Shown piece by piece: positions 22,463 through 32,198 of a stretch of 64,000 nt of DNA. This DNA is from Takakia lepidozioides (lineage: Eukaryota; Streptophyta; Takakiopsida; Takakiales; Takakiaceae). Every line of letters starts with the position of its first letter. Positions within the stretch are counted from its first letter, which is position 1. Location: assembly GCA_030704615.1 (NCBI GenBank), contig CM060731.1:10726001-10790000 (forward strand), in the 5' to 3' direction. The position numbers and the translations under genes were made by a program. Under the pieces are notes generated by a model. The model did no database searches. It was given only the letters and a program-made list of their open reading frames with translations, and had not been told where the DNA came from.

Positions 22463-24085
22463 TCACTTACTCACTTTTTGGCCTTGCTTTTCAGAGTTGT
22501 TTCCAAAAACATCGTTGAGTGCAGACATCGATGTTAGAGAACTTCGCAACAGCTGCAAGGCCTGTACGACAGCAACGCACCCAAGACCAATTCAGCTGTG
22601 AGATCGCAGTTGAAGGAGTGCGACCAAACCACTATGCTTTATTGAAAACTACTTATATACAGCTATCACACCGGACATTATGCAGAAAGTGACATGAACC
22701 TAAACCCTTTCTTCTACAGAGTGCGCAAAACACAAAACATCCACGATCACAAACAGAAAATATTGTGACTCGTGTGAGTCATAGTCATCTAACATAATTA
22801 CAAACTCAACCCAGAAGCTTTCAACCTCAATCTTTTCCGAGGAAGTATTGTACCTCAGTAGGGCCGACAACTGTCTCGAAGCTTTCAAGATCACTCATCT
22901 TCTCCACCTTCAGCTTATTGAGAAGGACAATGCTTTTTATGGTTGACGTCGGTGTGATCTCCAGGTCATCCGTGATCATGTACGTTGTATTCTTCACGAC
23001 ATATCCCTTCTCTGCTGAAGTTTTCGTGTCTGAAGTTGATCCAAGGACTGGGTCGGGGGCCACAAGATTGAGTGGCCAATTCATTAAATGACCACATTCC
23101 GGGCATTTCCTACTAGGGCTGGTCGTCATGTTCAAACATGTTCCGTTTGTACATTTGTAATAGGTGGGTGGCTGACAATCACTCTCTGTGATTCGCAGAA
23201 GATCGGACTGAGAAAAGCCCGTTGCTGGTTTAGGGTCTACAAGTACCTCCTTGTCAACATAGAGAGCCGAACTATCAAGTTTCACTACGCTCTCGAAGAG
23301 ATTCGATATGCCTGCCATCGCCTTCAAATGTGAACCTGCATTACGGAGATCATGCAGCAAGACAACACATTCAGACAACTGCAAACTCGGTGTATGAACC
23401 ATATTATCGTGGGGGTTCTGTTGGGTACGCAGAGCCTAAAGCTAGACAACGTCATGGGATGCCTGCGCCATTAAGGTACTTCAAAGCAACAGTGAAGAGG
23501 GAGAGAAACTTAGAGCGATCTTACAGCACATGAGCGATTCGCTCAAGTACCAGAAAGCAAGACACCAAGCTAGACTTCTCCGGTAGTAGGAGATCTCAGA
23601 GCACCCTGTTCATGAGCGCACCTTGAACTCCCAAGAATATACGGCAAGGGAAGCTCATTGCCTGGCATGAGTCCAGTGTCCCTAGATTGGACTCTTCAAA
23701 TTGACTCAATCACAGGATTTCGTTACTGAGCCTTGTCTCGGGCCATAATATAATGCCACCATCAGCGGCGAGGGCCAGTTGCCTCTACTCATTTGCTATA
23801 GAATGACTGTTCTAAGGAGAAGCTCAACAGAGATAAACGTGCCGCAGAAGTTAGATTTGTTTGCAAAAGACTTGCTCATGACAGCTGCAGTCTGTCGACA
23901 AGTTTAACTCAAAACTCAGATACCTTCGGAAAGCAATTTGATGATACACCCTGTTGGAAGAGTCAAGAAACTGAACAGAATGTCCACAAAGTCTTTGCCC
24001 GCACAATGTACAGCACACGACCGTCGGCTTTTCTCCTCAACAGCGTGACAGGAACACTCGCGGGGATCTCTGATGAACCTGCCAT
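22463..24085 (-). pseudogene. DUF674 copy D, full length with one 1-bp deletion
   Basis: Exons are 24085-23924, 23335-22854 and 22561-22463. Splice sites match copy B. Exon 1 begins MAGSSEIPASVPVTLLRRK but loses one base near 24015, where copy B encodes YMEAGKDF, so the frame breaks. Exons 2 and 3 are open and encode SHLKAMAGISNLFESVVKLD, a C..C zinc-like pair (YYKCTNGTC ... CPECGH), GYVVKNTTYMITDDLEI and the exon 3 ALTDVFG-like end. If the deletion is a sequencing error, D would be a second working gene of about 248 aa. Confidence 0.8.
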
Positions 24086-24921
24086 GCTGACTAGATCTAC
24101 GCGAGGTTGTTAATCAGCGGTCAAGATACTCAAGGTCGCCCTTCTCACCAAATAGTTGAACGCACCTCTCAAAGCTGAGGACCTCTGCGAGAATGGGCAG
24201 AGAGGAGGGAGGACGGAGACTCAACGATGGCACCTTTGGGCTTCTAGAAAGGAGCCGGCGGCTCATCAAAGTGCAGTTCGATTTCTTCATCGCCTTGAAT
24301 CCTTCACTGTGCACGTGTCATAGCTGATAGGCTTGCAGTTTTGGCCTTGAGCAGCGGCGGCGCAGATGCAGGCGATTCCAACGCGGCACGAGCCGATAAC
24401 GCAGGCAGCTGGTTTACGGTTTAAGGGTCCCACCACACCGACCGAGCCTACAAACCCAGATGTTTTCCGCAGTGATTCTACCGTGCGGAGGGATATTAAC
24501 GCATCGCTCTCAATGCAGCAAAACCATCTCTATGTAGCTAGAGCTGTCAACGGAGGCAGCCCTTGCGGTTGTCACTGTTCTTCCACATCTTGAAGTTCGT
24601 GGATGGGAGAATATGCTATGGGGTTGTAGCCCTGATGATGATGAACTGGTACATGTCTCTCTTCAAGAATCACATCACTCTACAGTAACAATCAGATTGA
24701 TAGCAGTGACATATTGGCTCCCCAACTTGAACTAGTATACTCAGTCTAATAAAGAGACACAGGAAATTGTACAAGCTCAGGCAGCATTATTTTTGGACTT
24801 AATCGAGACTTAATCAAATGATAGATAATGCTACATTGACGTGGCCTTCGATAGGAATGCCGCTTCACTTTCTAATTATGGTTCTTTGTGAACTGAATGA
24901 GCTTGGGTTGGTGGCTCACAG
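24086..24921. other. Upstream region of copy D and unassigned sequence
   Basis: Bases 24114-24320 match the region upstream of copy B and contain the minus-strand upstream ORF at 24266-24114 (MSRRLLSRSPKVPSLS). From about 24320 to 24921 there is a short open plus frame (24366-24593) with no recognisable family. Confidence 0.5.
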
Positions 24922-25104
24922 GTCTTGCAGCTGCTGCGATGTTTTCTGACATCGGGATCTGGCATACTGAACGAGATTTTTGGAAAGAAAGAAGGAAAGA
25001 GAGCTAGAACAATTGACTCCCAAGACTCTGATTTTCCTGCTACTCTACGTCCAGCAGATTTTTCGAGGGGTTCCAATAGCGGAGGAACTTCTTGGCATGT
25101 ATGA
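24922..25104 (+). pseudogene. Lone DUF674 terminal exon, copy E
   Basis: After the acceptor GGCTCACAG the frame reads VLQLLRCFLTSGSGILNEIF. This is clearly related to exon 3 of copies A, B and D, but continues about 28 residues further before TGA. The preceding AT..CTTGGGT..GTTG context also resembles the intron 2 end of the other copies. No matching exon 1 or 2 lies upstream in the window, so it is probably a fragment. It is more diverged than A-D. Confidence 0.65.
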
Positions 25105-25600
25105 CAGTGGAAAGTGGAGATTCAGGAGCTGAAAATACTGACTCTCACCGTCTAACCCTTCCTCGTTAAGATCCGGAAGATAGACAGGAACTTGCTTGCT
25201 GTGTTGAAGCAAGCTAGTTTAATTATCTTTGAACAAAGATTGGAAACAGTTTCTGTATCAGTAGAATCAGCGTGATTTGTATGTAGTGTTTGTGTGCTTG
25301 TTAAGACGCTCTTGGGTATGGTCGTCCCTTTTTTATCGATGTCCCACCATGTTGCCATGTATTATAACAGCCTCACATGTTAATAATGAGCACTTATTAT
25401 TTAGTGTGGCTCGAGTTGTTACTGACCAGTAGCTTCTCTTATCATAATTAGCAGCTACACTTATTTGTCCTTGCTTTGTGTCCATGTGCTCATTATCTAT
25501 CAGGTACTGAGACCCCACTTGTTCGTTCAGGGTCAAGGGCAAGCCTTGGACCAGCCCCTTGAGCCCACAGGTCCCCCTCAATATTTATAGGAACCTCCTA
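25105..25600. other. No gene seen
   Basis: AT-rich sequence between the lone DUF674 exon and LINE debris. I see no domain or convincing exon. Confidence 0.5.
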
Positions 25601-26310
25601 TGCTCTGTTCGATTTGTTTTAGTTTACGAATCCAACATGACATTCCTGTGATGAACTTCACAACTGAAAACCTGTCTGGGCATACTTAGGAGTCTCGGTC
25701 TCCGTGTGCCATTAGAATTCAGCTCGTCCTCACCAAAAGGTCCAATGATATCGTCCTGATGGATCCCTTTGCCCACCCGGGCATTGAAGTCCCCCAATAG
25801 TACCACCTGACCTTTGGCAAGGAACGAAGCACAGTCCAGCTTCGAAGGCCTTGTCTGCGTCAGCACTAAGGGTCCCCTCTGTGGGCATGTAAACACAACC
25901 AACAAAGAGGTCCTTTGTACTCATGCCGCCCTTCACAGTTTTAGCCAGATACTATGCTCGTACCTCAAACCCTTGTTGATAATTTCACAATTGTCAAACA
26001 AGAAATCACGGACAAAGAATCCGACCCCTTTTTGACCGCGTTTGGCAGAGGCTGCCTTGAGAGTACACATCTTACCTGCCCATTTATAACCAATGACATC
26101 TCCAACCAGTTTATCCGACGTTTCCCATGTTCCATGTTTCTTGCCCAGCACAGATATGAATATCATTAGTCCGAAGAACTTGTCCCACTTCAAGTTGTTT
26201 CCTTTGGTTGGTCAACCCTGAGAAGTTGAAAGTGGCCAGCGCAAGCCAGCCCTTTGCGTGAATTGTTTGTAGTCTAGGTAGCTTGTGATTGCTCCTGGAC
26301 GGCCAACCGT
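25600..26310 (-). pseudogene. LINE endonuclease fragment
   Basis: Read right to left in shifting frames it matches the exonuclease-endonuclease-phosphatase fold of LINE ORF2. It has a start with LATFNFSGLT near 26240, GQETW for the first acidic region, a GVGFFVRD block near 26050-26020, CVYMPTEGT near 25890 and LLGDFNARVG near 25810-25780. No reverse transcriptase follows, so the copy is 3' truncated. Confidence 0.78.
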
Positions 26311-26314
26311 TCTG

Positions 26315-26730
26315 CAAAGGGGGGACAGTTACCCCATGTAGATTTTGCTCGTCTGTGTAAACTTTGAGAATTGGTAACCATTCAGGGTACCAAATCTTTC
26401 AGTTACACGACGCACAGGCTCCGCACACATAGGGGCAGATTGTCCGTCAGACTGCTTGGGGACAATTACCCCGTGTATAGATTGCTCGTCTTGTGTAGAC
26501 TTGAGGATTGGTAAACCATTTAGAGTACCAAATCTTCAGTTACACGACGTTCAGGCTCTGCACACTTAGGGACAGATTGTCCATCTGACGGCTTTGGGGA
26601 CAATTACCCCGTGTAAGAATTTGTTCGTCTTGTGTAAACCTTGAGGATTGGTAAACCATTCAGAGTACCAAATCCTTCAGATTCAGGACGTTCAGGTTCC
26701 GCACACTTAGGGGCATCTTGTCTTTCTGGC
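26315..26730 (-). repeat. Three-unit coding minisatellite, 138-bp period
   Basis: GGGGACA(A/G)TTACCCC recurs at 26321, 26458 and 26596, giving periods of 137 and 138 bp. On the minus strand the unit encodes about 46 residues including FGTLNGLPILKVYTRR and PKCAEPERP. A period divisible by three suggests it expanded inside a reading frame just upstream of the LINE endonuclease. Confidence 0.8.
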
Positions 26731-27370
26731 TGTTTGGATTCAACCTCATCCAGAGCATCAAACCGAGAAACTCTCAAGTTGAAGTTGTTGCCCTTGGGTC
26801 TTCCTAGAGCGCCCCATTGAATCACCAATGTCTAAGACCGCCCTCCAGCCAGTCAAGGGACGAACTTCTTTGAGATTGAATTGATGCGGGACTCTATTAG
26901 AAGCACTTTTGGTCATTGCAACTTCAACGTACCCCTGTTATCAAGTCTCGAGATGGTACCATTAGCCATGAAATCCAAGCCTAAGCTAGAGCATGTAGTT
27001 TTAAAGGACACATCGTCCATCCTGGGATTCACCCAATGTCAATAGGCTTCCTAGAGGACAGGGAGATGGACTGGGTAAGAGAGAGGGGAGTGCGCTGGTG
27101 AATGGGATGTATATCGAACCCAAATCACAAGATTTTTACATATGTCGATGTATCAGCACTACTTAATAGTTTCCATACTAGTCCAACAAGTCAAGATTTG
27201 AGCAAGTACATGGTGCTTTGACAGTGAATGCATCAACATTCTGTGACAAAATAGTTTGCAGGTATAGACCCTGCAAGCATTATAGTCACTTATCACCAGG
27301 ACATCCGGGTTCATCACAGATGAGCCTGCAACTGGCCAATGTTGGGGGCACAAATCTCTGACCATCACTA
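26731..27370. other. LINE 5' debris and unassigned sequence
   Basis: The minus frame upstream of the minisatellite (to 26828) continues into it and is probably the same LINE ORF. Bases 26830-27370 hold no feature I recognise. Confidence 0.4.
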
Positions 27371-27372
27371 TG

Positions 27373-28444
27373 TCACAATAATCTGCAATAGGGTGGAGAT
27401 AAAGAGAGAGTTTGCAACTTATATGCAGTAACCTCCCCAAAGAGAGTCATGGGTTTTGCCCACTGAGGTAAAAAATAGAGAGGTTCAAGCACATAGAGTC
27501 TCATTAGTCGGTCTTCTCTCTGGGCTGCCACAGTTTTCATACCACATATCTGTTCCCATGCCAAGTCCCGTGCCCACACAGGGAGGTGGTAGAAAATCAA
27601 CATAATTTGAGATAGATGTCCATATGTAAAGTATGCAGGAGCTCGGTTCGACACAACAGCCTCCACAACCTTCATTGCAAACTTGTCAGTGGGTTTGATT
27701 TTGGACTCTGTGAAAACAGGACTCGACGGCGAAGAATTTCTTCATAGGGCTTGTAGAGCTTGAGACCCAAGCTTGCAATACCATCAAAAACTGCCATGGC
27801 ATTGACACCGAGTTGGAGACTGTAGCTCCAGGAGAAACTACTGTGACAGAAATCCCGAAGGCTTCAGCTCTAACCTGTACAAACAGTATCAGAGGCACAA
27901 TGTAAGTGAAGAGAAAGATGATGTCAAGTCAATAATCCATGCAGGCCATGAACCAGAAACAAATCTGAAAAGGGATGTGGGCTCCAGGGTAAATGGAACT
28001 TGCAAGTATCGAAGGTTCAGATGCTGGTCTAAAGGGCGTAAGTCCTGCAGACCACTAAGTGTCAGCACAAGAAATACCTTGCATGTAACCTCATACTCTG
28101 GTAAAAGACAACTCAGTTGTATTCCAGATCACCAGCATCAAAGGTGTAGATTGTGTCTGAGGTGTGATGGCAGAATAGATCCTCTAGGTCTCCACATCAC
28201 AATATACAACACCATGCAATCAATCAGCTCTCCATGTAAGCATGGTCCATTTAAAATAATGTCCTGGTAGTTCGAGATCACATACCTGAGAGCATCACTC
28301 AGAGCCTGCAATGCTGATTTGGAGGAAGTGTATCCACCACTCCAGGGCCCTGGGCATATGCAGTGACACTGCTGACATTCAGAATTTTGCCATTCTTTCG
28401 AGCAGCCATGTGCGGCACCACAGCTTGAATCATTGCTACTGCAC
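27373..28444 (-). pseudogene. Short-chain dehydrogenase/reductase, frameshifted
   Basis: This resembles the NADPH-dependent 1-acyldihydroxyacetone-phosphate reductase-like SDR group. One exon (28444-28286, between CTCAG and GTATGTG) encodes AVAMIQAVVPHMAARKNGK, the NVSSV strand and, in another frame, the active-site run GGYTSSKSALQALSDALR (Y and K of YxxxK). A further exon from about 27875 encodes VRAEAFGISVTVVSPGATVS; its frame changes at least twice before the C-terminal KVVEAVVSNRAPAYFTYGHL near 27670. No first exon with the nucleotide-binding TGxxxGIG motif was found. Several single-base frame breaks make it a pseudogene unless they are sequence errors. Confidence 0.75.
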
Positions 28445-28875
28445 CTGAGTTTACAAATTACTTGCAGTTGCTCTGGGCATAAGGTGTCATGGCAAATGAG
28501 AACTCTTTCCTCTAGGTTATGTGTGCCTTTCAAGCAGGGGGAAGGAAGAAAAAGTCACATGTTCTCACACTTTTCAGATACAGTGGACAACAATTGATGG
28601 GATTTCGATCTTAGAAAATGGGTTAAGATCTCACCGGGTAACCAGACCAATCAACTGAATCGCAGACGTTCACCATCAATTTTCTTTGTGCTCCACATAC
28701 AGGAGTTTAGTACCCATCACGAGCAATTCTATGTGGCTAAGTTGTGACTGAGGCCCACCAAGAGGGGACAGTCCCAAGTCCAAGAGGCAAAAATAGGAAA
28801 CTCCAAGGTGATTTTGGGTCTTGGCTTCAGGAACACATTCCAATCGAGGACACATAAAGGTGAAGGGGGAAGGGT
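28445..28875. other. No gene seen
   Basis: Between the SDR exon and the palindrome island I find no coding or RNA signature. The missing 5' exons of the SDR gene would be expected here or further right but were not recognised. Confidence 0.4.
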
Positions 28876-28879
28876 AACA

Positions 28880-29460
28880 ACCAGTGTTGGACTGGTATCG
28901 TATTTTGAACACACCAGACTGGTACTGGTATATAGGCCTCCGGCCAATTGTGATACCGGGAGGTACTGGTATTGGCAAAAATCTAAGATTTTGATACCAT
29001 GGTGGTATCAATAATACATGATTAGTGTGGTGTTTTACGGGTATCAATAGCAAGAGTTTTTAGAAATCGATACCAGGGTAATATCAATACTGGTCTGGTA
29101 TAAAAAAAACTCCCACTTCTCATATAAATGTGTACAAGCATGCTTCTCAGTGATATTATTCCTCAAAGTATCCAGCTGCACATATTTCATCTTCCAGCCT
29201 GATTTTTATTTTGCTTATTGAAAGCTGCATCCATATCGCATGGTGCATACTGCGCCGTCGATATTGATACCTAGGTTTTCCCCGGACAAAAATGGACCTG
29301 GTACTGGTATCAAGTACCAGTTTTTCAACCACCTACCAGACTTGGTAGGGTATCGTCCACAGGTATTAGGAAGCACATACCAGGCCAATACGGGTATATG
29401 ACATGAGGCGATATCAGACTGGTCTGGTACTTGATAACAGTATACATACTAGTATGTATA
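28880..29460. repeat. Island of ACCAG/CTGGT palindromes, copy 1
   Basis: TACCAG, CTGGTA and short palindromes such as ACCAGACTGGT and CTGGTACTGGTA recur throughout about 580 bp, with runs such as CAGACTGGTCTGGTAC near 29420. The content is not a simple tandem repeat, since spacing varies. A second island of the same composition lies at 36770-37275. Confidence 0.75.
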
Positions 29461-30070
29461 CCCTCTTGATCATCAATCGTATGGTCGTCCGACCAAAAAC
29501 AAATCATTGATCCCTTGCTCACCACCTTGCAATCCGTCCACTCCGCACATCATCCGACCCGTTATTTTAAATTAGCACTAATTTGTCGAGGTTGTCAATG
29601 CCAAGTCGACATTGCCCTACCAACGTCTGCTAAAAACTGAAAAATAGTGGCGAGCCCTGACCCCAGCCCAACTTCATATCTATGAATGCGGCAGAGTCAT
29701 CCTTGGTAATCAGCCCTTATGGGCGGTCTCCCTCTGCAAGATCCACTGACCCCCCTCTGCCCGTGGTAAGCTCGCCTTACTCAGCAACATCCCTCTTCAT
29801 CTGATGTGCGGACCCCCTATCTTGCAAACGCAGCCTGGTTCTGGTCCGAGACCACGCCCCTCTACGAGTCCTTCCAGTATGGTTCTTTGACGCTATACAG
29901 CCGGCAGCGATGGCTCAAAAGCTGCAGGACGTAGTGTCCTTCTTTGGATTTATGGGCTCCCTTCTGTATTACCGTACCATGCTACAGAAGGAGCGCTGGG
30001 TGGCGGCCCTGGGCCTCCGGGCTAAGCAAAAAGACTACATCATGGTGACAGTTTTCAAGCTCTCTCATGT

Positions 30071-30087
30071 CCCCCCCCCCCCCCCCC
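30071..30087 (+). repeat. Poly-C run of 17 bases
   Basis: An uninterrupted C tract inside the LINE leader. The length may be unreliable in long-read assemblies. Confidence 0.8.
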
Positions 30088-30203
30088 TTGGGGTTCAAGT
30101 GGCTTTCAACCCTCCCCCCAGCGGACAACCGCACCCTCTTCCATTTCTCCTCTTGTGGGCCATCATTTCGGGATTTGCTCTCGGGCCTCTCCTTCCCTTT
30201 CAC

Positions 30204-31360
30204 ATGAATTTTGTTCTTAGATCGTGGAATATCAGAGGGTTAGGGTCGGATGCCTCGGCTCCTAAGCGTGCTAGAGTAAGGAATTGGGCAGTCCCCCTCA
30301 TCCAGTCTGCCACTATTATTTTCCTGCAAGAACACAAGTTGGATGATGTTAAAATTGCTGGCTTGGGTAACTCAATCTGGCCCCAGCAAGCAAGCTGGTG
30401 GAATCGTTTGGTTGCTGATGCCAGAGGGGGTACGGCTATCCTTCTTTCCCCTTCCCTGATTGCTTTCCTTTAGTGCTCATGAGGTGTGGGTTCAGGGTAG
30501 AGCTCAATTTGGTATCATTTCTTCCCCGGGGGAGGCCGACTAAGATTGGCCTAATCAATGTGTATGCCTCCAATGTGGCTCAAGAAAGGATTTTGGGATT
30601 TGATATGCAATAATGTGAGAGGCCATAGTGAGATTGACCATTGGATCTTGGCTGGTGATTGTAATATGACTGATAGAGTTCAGGATAGATTGGACCCTAA
30701 CGCTGGTTTTTCTGCGGATGAATGAATGGCTTGGGATTCCCTCTGTCTCATGGTTGGTTTGGTTGATGCTTCCATTCCGCCTGAGGGTTCCCTCAGATTC
30801 TCTTGGTCTAATAATCGCATGCCCCCGGCCCTTTGTATGGCCAGGTTAGACAGGATCTATTGTTCCCCTGCAATTCTACCTTGGTCATCGTCCTCTCCTC
30901 TTGGGCCAATTCTCCCTGGCTTTGATCATGGTATCAATGCCATCTTTGGAATTCATGTCGTGTTTGGGCCAGCTTTAGAGCACACACCCTGTGGGCTTTA
31001 TGGGAATCAAGATGTGCCTTTCTGTATGAGGGACGTAATCCCAACATCACATTGCTTTTGCATAAAATTTGCGGACCTCATGACTAAAGGGTATAAGGCC
31101 TGGGGTTCATTGTTGGCAGCCTGTGACAGGTGCAGTGAGGGGAAGAGGCAAGAACTCATCGCTTCCTTTGATCTCTTCTGGGGGAAAAACAACATCATCT
31201 ACACCAGGACCTCTGATTCCACCATTACATGGCACACTGTCTTCCCTGCTCAATGGCAAGTCTCCATTGGGATCTGACGATGTGGAGGTGAACTGGAGGC
31301 ACCGCAAATTGCGAATTCCAAAAGCGAAGACTCAGCTGGACTTCATAGCAGATCTTGCTG
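30204..31360 (+). pseudogene. LINE endonuclease remnant
   Basis: The frame from ATG near 30204 begins MNFVLRSWNIRGLGSD, the usual start of a LINE endonuclease, with LQEHKLDD as the metal-binding E region. After a stop near 30473 and frame changes it continues with LAGDCNMTD near 30650 (the GDFN-like motif), SWSNNR and MARLDRI, where the D-R pair is typical. It ends before any polymerase motif. Confidence 0.8.
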
Positions 31361-31792
31361 ATGCCTGTTAGCCATTGCCACTGCATGGCGCTCCCCCTCA
31401 GGAACACCATTCCTTGGTAGCTGCAGAATTTATGCATGAACCTTCATACTGGATTCTTGCTGTTTCTCTGACTCCCCTATCTGAACACTTAATTTCCTTT
31501 AAGCCATCAGTATGGGGATTTTCATACTCCTGCATAGCCAGATCTATGGTACTTTTGGGTTCGCCAGGTTAGGCAGCTGTTTTTCTACTGTTAGGCTCTG
31601 GTTCTTTTCTTGCACCTAGAGCCTCCCACGTTCAGCCGGTTTTGTCCGTCATCCCCCTACCCCTTGTGTTTCCCTCCGGAATGTTCCCCATGTGTCACGC
31701 CGGTTATTTTTTCCTCTTGTATTTTCTACATATTAATATATTTAGGGTCTCAGTCCCTTTGCAAATAAAATAAATAAATAAAATAAATATAC

Positions 31793-32198
31793 CATGTGTA
31801 TAATCCTTGGTTTTGCCCACAATAAGGGTATTGCATGGGTATTTCTTTTGTCAATACCAGGCCAGTTGGTTATTAACCCTAGTATTACAGCAGCCAATTT
31901 CACTTGTGCATATTTAAGAAATTCCTGCCAGACTCCTCTGGGAATGCATAAATTTGCACCAGAGCTTCCCATCCATAGAATCATGTACAGGGTGTTGGCC
32001 TTGCTACTAGTTTGCATCTACTAGTCCTGCTGAGTAGAGATCGTCATATACAACAACCAATGCAAACCCTAGTCTGGATGTTCGAAGGACCCTACCTCCG
32101 AGACCGACTATACCCTTAGTAAAATGTATCTGTCGGATACCTCAGGAAGAAAGACGAGCACATAGTTGACTGGAAACTCCACAAGTTTCGACTGTCAT
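31793..32198. other. No gene seen; 3' side of the LRR gene
   Basis: Downstream flank of the minus-strand LRR gene. No terminator or other gene is recognisable. Confidence 0.5.

Larger units (their letters stand above)
29800..31792 (+). mobile_element. LINE with internal deletion (no reverse transcriptase)
   Basis: It contains a partial upstream frame (about 29830-30060), an endonuclease region (30204-31360) and then directly a 3' untranslated end with a TAAA-rich tail at about 31764-31792. The reverse transcriptase and zinc region are missing, so it is a deleted, non-autonomous copy. It differs from the LINE at 39780-44510 in sequence and in its tail. Confidence 0.78.
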
